From Microbacterium paraoxydans (GTDB taxonomy: Bacteria > Actinomycetota > Actinomycetes > Actinomycetales > Microbacteriaceae), in assembly GCF_019056515.1 (NCBI RefSeq), contig NZ_CP064873.1, forward strand, positions 992,001 through 1,056,000: 64,000 nt of DNA. The letters are read 5' to 3'. Position 1 is the stretch's first letter; each line of letters starts with the position of its first letter. A model generated the notes under the pieces. The model made no database searches, had not been told where the DNA came from, and saw only the letters and a program-made list of their open reading frames with translations. Shown piece after piece: positions 17,922 through 26,389 of this stretch. Both the position numbers and the translations under genes were made by a program.

Positions 17922-19690
17922 TTCAGCAGCTCCGTCTCTCCCATGTACGCCTTGACGACGTCGGGGTTCGCGAGGACCTCCGCCTGCGGGCCGCTCGCCA
18001 GGACGCGGCCGAAGTCGAGGACCGTGAGGGTCGGGCACACCGAGCGGACCAGATCCAGGTCGTGCTCGATGATGATGAGGGCCACGCCGTAGCGCCCGGG
18101 AAGTTCGCGGAGGCGAGCAGCGAGCGCCAGATGCTCCTCGTGCGAGAGGCCGGCGGCGGGCTCGTCGAGGATGAGCAGGCGCGGGCGGGCGGCGACGTTC
18201 GCCGCGACCTCCACGAGCCGCCGGGTGCCGACGTCGACGCTCGAGAGGCGCGCCCGGGCCGGCGGGCACCCGAAGAACGCGAGGACCTCGTCGATGTCCG
18301 CCGCGGCGAGCCGCCGTCTGGCCACGAAGCGCACGTAGCCACCCACGGTCAGCGCCGGAGGCACGCGGTCCTGCTGGAAGGTCCGTCGCAGTCCGAGTCG
18401 CGCGCGCCGGGTGGGGGAGAGCCCGGCGAGGTCGCGGTCGCCGAGGAGCACGCGGCCCTCGTGCTGGGGGAGGAAGCCGCTGATGGCGTCGACGAAGGTC
18501 GACTTCCCGGCGCCGTTCGGACCGATGAGCCCCATGATCGAGGCGGCGGGCACCGTGAACGAGACGTCGTCGAGGGCCTTGAGCGCCCCGAACTGCACGG
18601 TCAGGCCGTCGACCGTGAGCACCGGGGCGCCGTCGAGGGCCGCCTCGTCGACGGTGGCCGTCGTGGTCGTGGTGATCGCCGTCGCCTCGGTCCCCGCGTC
18701 GGGCGGGAGCGCCGTGAGCTCTGCGGTGGCCGTGCGCCGGTCGGCCCGTCGGTACAGGAGGTTGCGGATGCCCTGGCCGAGGTTCGTGCCGCTCGTGAGC
18801 GCCTGCACCCCCAGCACGCCGAACACGACGAAGCCCCAGTCCTGCGGCACGCCCCAGCGCTTGAGCAGCTCCGGCACGAGCACCCAGAGCAGTCCGCCGA
18901 AGATGGCCATATCGATGAGGTGCGCGCCGGACATGATGGCCAGCACGTACAGGGCGAGGGACTGCAGCGGTGTGAAGCTCGAGGCGAAGGGGAGCTGCAC
19001 CTGACCGGCGAGCAGCCCACCGGAGATGCCGCCGAGGGCCGCCGACACCGCGAACGCCGTGAGCTTCGCGGTGCGCACGCTCTGCCCGGCCGCGGCCGTG
19101 CCCCGCTCGGAGAACGCGACGGCCTTCCAGCTCGCGCCCCACCGTCCGCGCTGCAGGAAGAACACCGCCAGACCGCAGACGGCGAGCACGACGATGGAGA
19201 GGAAGAAGAACTCCCGGTCGCTCCCGAACAGCGCCGGGCGCTCGATCGCGATGCCGTCCGCGGAGCCGGGGAACTGGATCTGCACGAGCGTGACGTCGGC
19301 CGCCGCGGCGAAGCCGAGCGTCACCACCGCGAGGTTCACCCCGCGCAGCCGCAGGGCGGGGAGCCCGACGAGGATGCCGACGAGTCCGGCCGCGACACCG
19401 CCGAGCACGAGCCAGACGAGGAAGCCGCCCGGCGCCTGCATCACGTTCAGCAGCGAGACGATCCACGCCCCGACCGCGGCGAACGTGAGCTGGCAGAGGG
19501 CGATCATGCCGGCCGAGCCGGTGACGATGCCGAGGCCGAGGATCGCGATCGCGGCCGTGACGGCGCTGATCGCGAGGAAGACGAAGTAGCCGGGAAGGGC
19601 GGCGCTGAGGAGCGCGCCGACGCCGATGCCGACGACGGCGACGGCGAACGGCCAGGTGATCCGGAACCAGGGGCGGTCAGCGAGCGGCAT
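17918..19690 (-). CDS. Fused LIV-type permease-ATPase (LivM-LivG)
   Basis: 590 residues in one continuous frame. Residues about 10-320 are a LivM-like permease with 8-9 membrane helices. A Thr/Ala-rich linker (about 325-350) leads to a full LivG-like ATPase with GPNGAGKST (Walker A), an RRTFQQDRVP Q-loop and LLILDEPAAGLSHEE (Walker B). AAGGAGGTG lies just upstream of the ATG, which overlaps livH by 14 bp. Fusion fixes the two subunits at 1:1 and is less common than separate genes. Imported ligand: branched-chain or other hydrophobic amino acids in the family; here perhaps an amine-pathway compound. Confidence 0.9.
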   Translation of the reverse strand: MPLADRPWFRITWPFAVAVVGIGVGALLSAALPGYFVFLAISAVTAAIAILGLGIVTGSAGMIALCQLTFAAVGAWIVSLLNVMQAPGGFLVWLVLGGVAAGLVGILVGLPALRLRGVNLAVVTLGFAAAADVTLVQIQFPGSADGIAIERPALFGSDREFFFLSIVVLAVCGLAVFFLQRGRWGASWKAVAFSERGTAAAGQSVRTAKLTAFAVSAALGGISGGLLAGQVQLPFASSFTPLQSLALYVLAIMSGAHLIDMAIFGGLLWVLVPELLKRWGVPQDWGFVVFGVLGVQALTSGTNLGQGIRNLLYRRADRRTATAELTALPPDAGTEATAITTTTTATVDEAALDGAPVLTVDGLTVQFGALKALDDVSFTVPAASIMGLIGPNGAGKSTFVDAISGFLPQHEGRVLLGDRDLAGLSPTRRARLGLRRTFQQDRVPPALTVGGYVRFVARRRLAAADIDEVLAFFGCPPARARLSSVDVGTRRLVEVAANVAARPRLLILDEPAAGLSHEEHLALAARLRELPGRYGVALIIIEHDLDLVRSVCPTLTVLDFGRVLASGPQAEVLANPDVVKAYMGETELLK

Positions 19691-20537
19691 CCCACACCTC
19701 CTTGCGTTGCGTCCACAGCAACAGGACGACGATGAACAGGAACGGCAGGAAGTTGCGCACGAGCGCCACTTCGTCGATCTGCGCGACGAGTCCGCCGAGG
19801 ACGCCGAGGAGCAGCCCGCCGACGACGGCGAGGTCGAGCCGGCGGAAGCCGCCGAGGAGCGCGGCCGCCGCGGCGGGGACGATGAGCATGGACAGGCTCG
19901 TGGCGTCGTTCGACTGCGAGGGCGCGACGATGATGATCGCGATGGCGCTGATGATCCCGGTGACGAACCAGACGGCGATCGACAGCGGCCGGGAGCGGAT
20001 GCCGAGCAACTCCGCCGTGGTCGGCCGCTCCGACAGCGCGCGCAGCTGGGTGCCGACCCGGGTGCGGCGCAGCACGATGCGGACGGCGACGGCGGTGACG
20101 ACGGCCATCGCCACCGTCGCGACGGTGACCTGGCTGATCACCACGCCGCCGAAGGAGAACGCGGGGCCGGCGATGATCGGGGTGAAGGGCTGCGGCTTGT
20201 TGCCGAACAGGATGAACGACAGCGAGATGAGCAGGAGGAGCGGGCCGACCGTCATGGCAGAGCGGGTCGTCGTCGAGGCCTCCGACAGCCAGGTCGCGGC
20301 GATGAACCCGATGGCCGCGGCGAGCACGCCCGCGACGAGGACGCCGAGGATCGAGCCCAGCCAGATGGGCAGCCCGATCTCGCGGACGAACCACACGGCG
20401 GTGAACGCGCCGAACATGCCGGTCGCGGCCTGGGCGAAGTTCACCACGCGCACGAGGCGCGACATGAGGGTGAGGCAGACGCCGAGGACGGCGTAGAGGC
20501 CGCCGGCGGCGAGACCGGCGATGGCGCCTTGGAGCAT
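19677..20537 (-). CDS. livH: LIV-type ABC importer permease (LivH-like)
   Basis: 286 residues with about eight membrane helices; GGLYAVLGVCLTLMSRLVRVVNFA near the N-terminus is the LivH hallmark. It forms the heterodimeric channel with the permease half of the fusion protein. GAAAGGACG precedes the ATG. It is separated from the upstream binding-protein gene by about 196 bp of tandem repeats, which may reduce distal expression relative to the binding protein. Confidence 0.9.
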   Translation of the reverse strand: MLQGAIAGLAAGGLYAVLGVCLTLMSRLVRVVNFAQAATGMFGAFTAVWFVREIGLPIWLGSILGVLVAGVLAAAIGFIAATWLSEASTTTRSAMTVGPLLLLISLSFILFGNKPQPFTPIIAGPAFSFGGVVISQVTVATVAMAVVTAVAVRIVLRRTRVGTQLRALSERPTTAELLGIRSRPLSIAVWFVTGIISAIAIIIVAPSQSNDATSLSMLIVPAAAAALLGGFRRLDLAVVGGLLLGVLGGLVAQIDEVALVRNFLPFLFIVVLLLWTQRKEVWDAAR

Positions 20538-20566
20538 GAGGCGTCCTTTCTGGTGAGGGGGAGGGC

Positions 20567-20733
20567 CCTTCGACAGGCTCAGGGACCCAGATGTGGGTCG
20601 CTGAGCCTGTCGAAGCGCGGGGACCCCGGGTGGGTCGCTGAGCCTGTCGAAGCGCGGGGACCCCGGGTGGGTCGCTGAGCCTGTCGAAGCGCGGGGAACC
20701 CGGGTGGGTCGCTGAGCCTGTCGAAGCGCGGGG
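20567..20733. repeat. 37-bp tandem repeat carrying CTGAGCCTGTCGAAG
   Basis: Four direct copies of CTGAGCCTGTCGAAG start at 20601, 20638, 20675 and 20712 (exact 37-bp period), preceded by one inverted copy CTTCGACAGGCTCAG at 20568. The last unit abuts the livK stop codon. Similar GC-rich repeats are abundant in actinobacterial intergenic DNA. Confidence 0.9.
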
Positions 20734-21900
20734 CTATTCGCCGATCCGGAGCCAGTCGTCGGCGACCTTCTCCCAGGCGTTCGTGCCCGACTTCAGGATG
20801 ATCGGCCAGCCCGCGGTGTTCTGAGTGCCGAAGGCGTAGGGCGTGCCCACCATCGGGTTCTCGATCGGGTCCATGCCCTTCAGCGCCTCGGAGACGCTCT
20901 CCCGGGTGATGTCGCCGTCGATGCTCTTCAGCACCTCGATGAAGTACGTCGCCGCGAGGTAGCCGCCCTGGCTGAACGAGGTGAGCGGGATGTCGTTCTC
21001 CTCCATCAGCGCCCGCCAGTCCGCGTTGATGTCGCTGTCGTCCGTGAACGGGTAGAACTCGGCGGGGACGTAGATGCCGGCGCCCGCGTCGTCGATCGCG
21101 TCGGCGAAGTTCTCGCTGTAGACGCTCGTGAGGTAGAGCCAGGTCACGTCGTCCCAGCCCTGTGCGTTCGCGGCCTTGACCTGTCCGATCGCGTCGGGCT
21201 CGACGGGGTTGATCGCGAGGGCCTTGCAGCCCTGGTCGCGCGCCTTGACGATGTAGGGCGTGTAGTCGGAGGCGCCGTACGGCACGGTGTCGTCGACGTA
21301 CTTCGGCTCCTTGCCCGTGATCTCGGTCCAGGTGTCGATCGCGGCCTGGTAGGTCGGACGGGTCGAGCCGGCGATCTCCAGCAGGATGCAGATGTCGTCG
21401 AGTCCGAGCACCTCGGAGCCGTACTGCAGCGTGAGGGTCATGTCGTTGAACGGGCCGACGTTCGCCGGCGAGATGTTCTCGCTGTCGAAGCAGCCCGTGT
21501 CGACGCCGATGCCGGGCACCGAGAGGATGCCCTCCTGCTCGTAGTACTTCGCGTTGATCTCGCACTCGATGAGGCTCGCGGAGCCCACGAGTGCGACGGC
21601 TTCGTCGCTGCCAACGATCTCCCGCGCCGAGGCGGTGGCCGTGGCGGGGTCGCCCTTGTCGTCGAGCATCTTGTACTCGATCTTCCGGCCGTCCAGGCCG
21701 CCATCCTCGTTGAACGCGTCGAAGACGGCGGCGGCCGCCTGCGACGCTTCCGGGAACGTCGCCGGGCCGCTGATCGTGTTCACGGAGCCGACGACGATGG
21801 GGGCGCCGTCGCCCCCGGCTCCGTCGCCACCGGCGCAGCCGGCGAGAGCGAGGGCGGCCACGGCGATGACCGCCGCGGTGCCGGATGCTCGTCTGTTCAT
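20734..21900 (-). CDS. LIV-type ABC substrate-binding lipoprotein
   Basis: 388 residues. A signal peptide with lipobox LALAGC places the lipidated Cys near residue 22, followed by a Gly/Asp linker. The mature part is a periplasmic-binding type I fold with IVVGSVNTISGPATFPE at its start. It captures the ligand outside the membrane for the LivHMGF importer. It follows the NTF2-like gene and is separated from livH by tandem repeats, so it may be made in excess over the membrane parts. The ligand is unknown. Confidence 0.9.
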   Translation of the reverse strand: MNRRASGTAAVIAVAALALAGCAGGDGAGGDGAPIVVGSVNTISGPATFPEASQAAAAVFDAFNEDGGLDGRKIEYKMLDDKGDPATATASAREIVGSDEAVALVGSASLIECEINAKYYEQEGILSVPGIGVDTGCFDSENISPANVGPFNDMTLTLQYGSEVLGLDDICILLEIAGSTRPTYQAAIDTWTEITGKEPKYVDDTVPYGASDYTPYIVKARDQGCKALAINPVEPDAIGQVKAANAQGWDDVTWLYLTSVYSENFADAIDDAGAGIYVPAEFYPFTDDSDINADWRALMEENDIPLTSFSQGGYLAATYFIEVLKSIDGDITRESVSEALKGMDPIENPMVGTPYAFGTQNTAGWPIILKSGTNAWEKVADDWLRIGE

Positions 21901-21933
21901 GTGCTTCCTGCCTCTCCTGTTCGGGTCGTGCTG

Positions 21934-22356
21934 TCAGCTCGAAGGCTGGGTGTCGGTGCTCGTCGACGGCGCGCGCAGGGCGCGGTTCACGAGCTCCGTG
22001 TCGGTGAACTGCTCGAAGGCGACGATCTCGCCGCCCGCCACGCGCCAGACGTGGGCCACCCGGGCGGCGAAGAACCGCCCGGTGCGCTTGTAGGTGCCGG
22101 AGTAGGTGCCGATGCCGACCACGACGTCGCCGCCGTCGACGACCTCGTCGATCGCGACGGTGTAGTCGTCCCACTCCTCCTGGATGCGGCCGAAGACGTT
22201 CTCGGCGACCGCGTCCGGGCCGATGTAGGTCCCGGCGTAGGGGAACCCGGCGGCCTCCGTCCACTCGATGTCGGCCGCGAAGGGCGCGAGCATGCCGTCC
22301 AGGTCGCCGCGGTCGTTGGCGGCGTAGTGCTCGCGGATGAGGTCTGCGTTGCTCAT
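21934..22356 (-). CDS. SnoaL/NTF2-like domain protein
   Basis: 140 residues, a single cone-shaped NTF2-like fold (residues about 3-125, MSNADLIREHYAANDRGDLD). The family includes ketosteroid isomerase and polyketide cyclase-like enzymes, but also non-catalytic ligand binders. It is 33 bp upstream of the binding-protein gene, in an apparent moaF2-NTF2-liv transcription order, so it probably handles the imported compound or a product. The catalytic residues cannot be assigned with confidence. Confidence 0.82.
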   Translation of the reverse strand: MSNADLIREHYAANDRGDLDGMLAPFAADIEWTEAAGFPYAGTYIGPDAVAENVFGRIQEEWDDYTVAIDEVVDGGDVVVGIGTYSGTYKRTGRFFAARVAHVWRVAGGEIVAFEQFTDTELVNRALRAPSTSTDTQPSS

Positions 22357-22378
22357 GTGCTCTCTTTCGTTCCGGGTC

Positions 22379-22513
22379 CCCGAGCCCGTCGAGGGTGGGT
22401 CCCTGAGCCTGTCGAAGGGTGGGTCCCTGAGCCTGTCGAAGCTGGGTCCCTGAGCCTGTCGAAGGGTGGGTCCCTGAGCCCGTCGAAGCTGGGTCCCTGA
22501 GCCTGTCGAAGGG
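22379..22513. repeat. Tandem CTGAGCCTGTCGAAG repeats, about 23.5-bp period
   Basis: Six copies: a variant at 22379 then CTGAGCC(T/C)GTCGAAG at 22403, 22427, 22450, 22474 and 22497, separated by GGTGGGTCC or CTGGGTCC. The block directly abuts the moaF2 stop codon, as the related block does at livK. Confidence 0.9.
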
Positions 22514-23302
22514 TCAGACGGGCTGCGCGTCCGGGTAGGCGACGGCGCCCAGGGGGTAGATGTGCCCGCCGGCGCGGGAGTGCTCGGACTCGCCGTCGCC
22601 GTTGAGTCCGAGGAAGATCCCCGTCGTCATGAGCTGGTAGCCGAGGTCGTGGAGCCAGACGCTCGCCACCGCGATCCGGAACTCGCGGAAGCAGAACAGG
22701 TAGAGGCCGTCCGCGAACTTCCACACCGTGGAGAGGTCCATGTCGCCGTGACCGCGCTGGACGCCCTCGAGGCACTGCCACGCGTAGCGCTGGCTGGAGA
22801 CGTAGACGTGCTCGTACAGGTGGTGGGGGCTGTAGCGGTAGATGTTCCGCTTGCCGATGAGGTCGCGGCTCGGACCGGGGACCTCTCCGGTCGCGGGGCC
22901 GGCGTCGGTGGTCGCGGCCCAGAAGTCCTGCCCGACCTGCGGCGTGCCCTCGACGGCCTCCGCCGCGATGCGGGAGCGGATGACGGTGGCGCGGTGGGTC
23001 GTGGTGGAGAAGACGACGGTGAGGGCTTCGCGCTCGCGGGTCTCGAAGGGGATGTTCACGAAGACGACGTCGTCGCGCACGCGGACCGCGTCGTACGGGT
23101 CGCGTCCCGAGGAGCCCAGTCCCTCCCAGGTCACGGAGTCCTCGTCGAAGCGGAGCGCGAGCGTGGTGTCGTCATCGAGGGTGAGCGAGAGCGCGGTTCC
23201 GGCGAGCGTCGTGCTCGGCAGGCGGAAGGTGTCGATGCCCGCGGCGAACTCGTCGTACGTGCGCCATTCGTCCAGAGCGGGGTCGGTGGAGATGTCGGTC
23301 AT
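22514..23302 (-). CDS. MoaF-family protein (lipocalin-like), copy 2
   Basis: 262 residues from the ATG at 23302 (a GTG at 23323 is an alternative). The N-terminal domain runs to about 125 and the C-terminal domain to about 258 with LYEHVYVSSQRYAWQCLEG, closely matching the copy at 10.5 kb. It heads the apparent transcript moaF2-NTF2-livKHMGF. The FeaR-like AraC gene lies just upstream across the first 58-bp repeat array. The presence of a second copy next to an amino-acid-type importer supports a catabolic role rather than Moco synthesis. Activity is unknown. Confidence 0.78.
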   Translation of the reverse strand: MTDISTDPALDEWRTYDEFAAGIDTFRLPSTTLAGTALSLTLDDDTTLALRFDEDSVTWEGLGSSGRDPYDAVRVRDDVVFVNIPFETREREALTVVFSTTTHRATVIRSRIAAEAVEGTPQVGQDFWAATTDAGPATGEVPGPSRDLIGKRNIYRYSPHHLYEHVYVSSQRYAWQCLEGVQRGHGDMDLSTVWKFADGLYLFCFREFRIAVASVWLHDLGYQLMTTGIFLGLNGDGESEHSRAGGHIYPLGAVAYPDAQPV

Positions 23303-23517
23303 GAGGGTCCTGACGTCGCACACGGCGGGGCCTCGTCGCCCCGGGCACCGCGTCGTCGCGATGCGCTTGCCTCATGCTCCGGCCGGCCCGGGGGAGCCCT
23401 CAAGCGCGCGGAGTCCATCCCGCACCGACAGTCAACCGGCGTGCCCTCCCGGGCAAGTCCCGCCCTCGCGGAGCTTCGCCCTCCCGGTTCCGTCCCCCGA
23501 ATCCGCCCCTGGCCCCC

Positions 23518-24149
23518 GTGCGGGATTAAAAGCGCCCCTGCCGCGCCCAACGGCGGCCCGTTCCTGATCCCGCACCGGTGTGTCCCACCGGCCGCCGCCC
23601 CGGTGCGGGACGGAAACCGCCCCTGCCGGACGCGTTTGGGGTGCGTTCCTGATCCCGCACGGGCGTCCCGCCTGCGGCCACCCCGGTGCGGGACGGGAAA
23701 ACGCCCCTCCCGGACGCGGATGGGGCGCGTTTCTGATCCCGCACGCGGGAGTCAGTCGTGTCCTCTGGCGCGCGGGAGTCGCGCCCTCCCGCGCACGGCG
23801 TGCCTTTCATCGGAGCGGGATCGAAAACGCCCCTGCCGGACGTGTGTGGAGTGCGTTTCTGATCCCGCACCGGCGTCCCGCCTGCGGCCGCTCCGGTGCG
23901 GGACGGGAAACGCCCCTGCCGGACGCGTGTGCGGCCCGTTCCTGATCCCGCACCCGAACGCGGTGTACCTCTGGTGCACGGGAGTCGTGCCCTTCCGTGC
24001 AGGGCGTGCCGCTCGTCGGTGCGGGGTCGAAACTGCACCTGCCAATGGCGTCTGGGGTGCGTTCTTGATCCCGCGCGCGGGGCGGGGGATGGTGCGGGAT
24101 CAGGAACGTGCGCGGGGCGGGCGCTGGCGGGGCGGTTTTGATCCCGCGC
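23518..24149. repeat. Array 1 of seven 58-bp palindromic elements
   Basis: Units: 23518-23575, 23603-23660, 23686-23744, 23813-23870, 23896-23953, 24019-24076, 24092-24149. Six are exactly 58 bp and one is 59 bp. Each starts GTGCGGGA and ends TGATCCCGCAC (last two GATCCCGCGC), with a C-rich left interior and G-rich right interior, so each can fold into a long hairpin. Spacers are 15-68 bp. Spacers 2 and 4, and 3 and 5, are similar to each other, showing a tandem duplication of about 208 bp (23603-23812 with 23813-24018). Frames within it encode a repeated GAFLIPH-type peptide that I regard as non-coding. Confidence 0.88.
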
Positions 24150-24170
24150 GCGACGGGAGGAACGACGGGG

Positions 24171-25127
24171 TCAGTGGGTGGCGCGGTACTCGCTGGGGGA
24201 GACGCCGAAGGCGGTCTTGAACGCACGGCTGAAATGCGCGGCGTCGACGAAGCCCCAGCGCGCGGCGATCGCGGCGACGGGGCGGTCGGCGAGCATCGGG
24301 TCGAGGAGGTCGCGGCGGCACTGCTCAAGGCGGCGGGTGCGGATCCACGTCGACACGGTCACCCCCTGCTCCTGGAACAGACCGTGCAGGTGGCGGGTGG
24401 AGATGAAGTGCGCGGCGGCGATGGAGGCCGGACCGAGGTCGGTGGAGGCGAGGTTGCGGTCGATGTGCGCACGGATCCGCTGCATGAGGGCGCGGTGCGG
24501 GTCGGCGGAGGCCTGGTCGAGACCGAGCTCCCGTGTGAACACGGTGGTCACGAGGTCGAGGGCGCTGTGCGCGAGCCGGGCCCCCGTCGTGCCGGCGAGC
24601 TCGTCGAGGTTCCCGGCGAGCTGCGTCAGGTACGGCACGACCATGCCGCCCAGCCCCTCCTGCCCGGAGATGCGGACGGCCGTGAGCTGCCCGATCATGT
24701 CCGCGGGCAGGCTGATGAGGTGCTTCGGGAACATGACCACCATGGTGCGGAAGTCCTGATCGAAGACGAGGGAGTACGGCCGATCGGTGTCGTAGACGGC
24801 GAGGTCGCCCGGCTGCAGCACGGCCTCGCGGTCGTCCTGGATGAGCAGCCCGGTCCCGGCGAGCATCAGGCTCACCTTGAAGTACGAGCGGTCGCCGCGG
24901 GCGATGAGCTCGGTGGTGCGCTCGACGACGTGCGAGGTCGCGCGGATGTCGTTGACGTGGACCTCGTCGACGGCGGCACCGCGGATCACGCCGCGGAACT
25001 GGTCGGCGCCCGCGGAGGACACCTGCAGGGGGACGAACGACTCGGAGACGGCGGCGCGGAACTCGCTGATGTTGCGCGCGACGAGGGTCGACACCGATTC
25101 GGCGGGGGTGGTGAGGGCACCGTTCAT
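24171..25127 (-). CDS. AraC family regulator with FeaR-like ligand-binding domain
   Basis: 318 residues. Residues about 15-190 form the AraC_binding_2 domain (FKVSLMLAGTGLLIQDDREAV and YDTDRPYSLVFDQDF portions); the double HTH spans about 215-318, ending FSRAFKTAFGVSPSEYRA. The family includes FeaR, which activates the tyramine oxidase and phenylacetaldehyde dehydrogenase genes in enterobacteria. GAGGTGA precedes the ATG. With a copper amine oxidase, two MoaF genes and an amino-acid-type importer nearby, it is a good candidate amine-responsive activator. Confidence 0.88.
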   Translation of the reverse strand: MNGALTTPAESVSTLVARNISEFRAAVSESFVPLQVSSAGADQFRGVIRGAAVDEVHVNDIRATSHVVERTTELIARGDRSYFKVSLMLAGTGLLIQDDREAVLQPGDLAVYDTDRPYSLVFDQDFRTMVVMFPKHLISLPADMIGQLTAVRISGQEGLGGMVVPYLTQLAGNLDELAGTTGARLAHSALDLVTTVFTRELGLDQASADPHRALMQRIRAHIDRNLASTDLGPASIAAAHFISTRHLHGLFQEQGVTVSTWIRTRRLEQCRRDLLDPMLADRPVAAIAARWGFVDAAHFSRAFKTAFGVSPSEYRATH

Positions 25128-25149
25128 GACTGATCACCTCGGGCTGGTG

Positions 25150-25179
25150 GGAACGACGACGTTGTATACGATCCGTTCC
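25150..25179. promoter_or_regulatory. Long inverted repeat upstream of the AraC gene
   Basis: GGAACG (25150-25155) and CGTTCC (25174-25179) are exact reverse complements around 18 bp centred on the palindrome GTATAC. It lies 23 bp upstream of the AraC start and 53 bp before the divergent membrane-protein gene. Confidence 0.4.
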
Positions 25180-25231
25180 GCGATGCTACCACCGGCGACG
25201 GCCGCGCGGGGTGCCGTCTAGGATGTGGTCC

Positions 25232-26374
25232 GTGAACGGCGGGATGATGTCGACGGTGGGGCAGCGGATCCGGCACGTGCTCCGTCAGGTGCGTGGACCC
25301 GCCACCTCGGACGCGGTGTTCGAGGCGACGGCGCTGATCGTCGGCGCGGCGTTCCTGCTCGTGGGATTCGTCGTGGCCCTGCCGGTGTTCTGGGGGCACC
25401 AGCTCTCGATCAGCGGCACCGGATCGATCGGCATGTTCGCGGCGTACGGCGGTGCGATCGCGGCCGCGCTCGCCTTCGCTCTGGGGCGCCTCGCCGTGCG
25501 GGCCCCGGAGCCCGACCCGTCGGTCGCGAGGGACGGATTCGCGGTTCCCGGCGACCGGCTCCGCTGGTACGACCTCGCCGCCATCGCGTTCGCGCACGCC
25601 GCGATCGCCTACCTCGGCTGGCTCGGCATCGCGCAGCTCCTGGAGCAGAGCTTCGTCGACGCCCCGGTCTTCCCGTTCCCCGGGGCGATCCTCGTCGCGG
25701 TGGCCTTCGCACTCACCGGCTACGTCGCCTTCCTCAGCGCCGTCGCACTGACGCCGACCGTGCTGTCGCTGGTGCTGGCGGTGTTCCTCGTCGTGGGTGC
25801 GTTCGCGGCGATGCTGGCGTCGAGCGACGTGCACTGGTGGCGCGACAACCTGTCCGCGCTGGGCATGAGCAGCAACAGCGCCTCGGTGGCCTTCAACGTG
25901 ACCCTCATCATCGCGGGGATCATGGTGACGACCATCTCCCGCTATGCGACCGCGGGGCTGGCCGTCGACGACCCGGTCGACCGCCGCGGCCGGACGATCG
26001 TGCGCGGGGGCCTCATCCTCATGGGGATCTTCCTCGCGTGCGTGGGCATCTTCCCGGTGGACGAGTTCTTCGGCCTGCACAACACGGTCGCGACGGGCAT
26101 GGCGGTGGTGTTCGCGGTGATCGTCGTCGGCCTGCCGTGGTTCGTGCGCAGCATCCCGCGGGTGTTCGTGGGACTCGGCTGGGCGTACGTGCTGGTCATC
26201 GTGCTGCTGGGGGCGTTCTTCGCGGTCGGCTACTACAACCTCACGGCGGTCGAGCTCATCGCGGCCGTGCTGATCTTCAGCTGGATCATCGTGTTCCTGC
26301 GCACCGCCGGCACGATGGGACCCTCCACGACGCGCGCGGATGCCCGTGCCACCCCGGAGTCGGCGCTCGACTGA
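25232..26374 (+). CDS. DUF998-like polytopic membrane protein
   Basis: About 380 residues with nine or ten membrane helices. The region from HWWRDNLSALGMSSNSASVAFN onward resembles the DUF998 family, whose function is unknown. I start at GTG 25232: TAGGAT at 25219-25224 looks like a -10 box seven bases upstream, which fits a leaderless transcript; GTG 25211 and ATG 25223 are alternatives. It is divergent from the AraC gene and looks like an independent transcription unit. Confidence 0.75.
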   Translation: MNGGMMSTVGQRIRHVLRQVRGPATSDAVFEATALIVGAAFLLVGFVVALPVFWGHQLSISGTGSIGMFAAYGGAIAAALAFALGRLAVRAPEPDPSVARDGFAVPGDRLRWYDLAAIAFAHAAIAYLGWLGIAQLLEQSFVDAPVFPFPGAILVAVAFALTGYVAFLSAVALTPTVLSLVLAVFLVVGAFAAMLASSDVHWWRDNLSALGMSSNSASVAFNVTLIIAGIMVTTISRYATAGLAVDDPVDRRGRTIVRGGLILMGIFLACVGIFPVDEFFGLHNTVATGMAVVFAVIVVGLPWFVRSIPRVFVGLGWAYVLVIVLLGAFFAVGYYNLTAVELIAAVLIFSWIIVFLRTAGTMGPSTTRADARATPESALD

Positions 26375-26389
26375 CGGGGCGAGGCGTCG

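Noticed and set aside
23580..23945. Open frame with a repeated GAFLIPH-type peptide
   Set aside because: It arises because the 58-bp palindromes lack stops in this frame; unit-to-unit spacing is not a multiple of three throughout, base composition follows the palindrome and no ribosome site is present.
23518..24149. CRISPR array
   Set aside because: Repeats are palindromic, diverge internally, spacers vary from 15 to 68 bp and are partly duplicated, and no cas gene is nearby.
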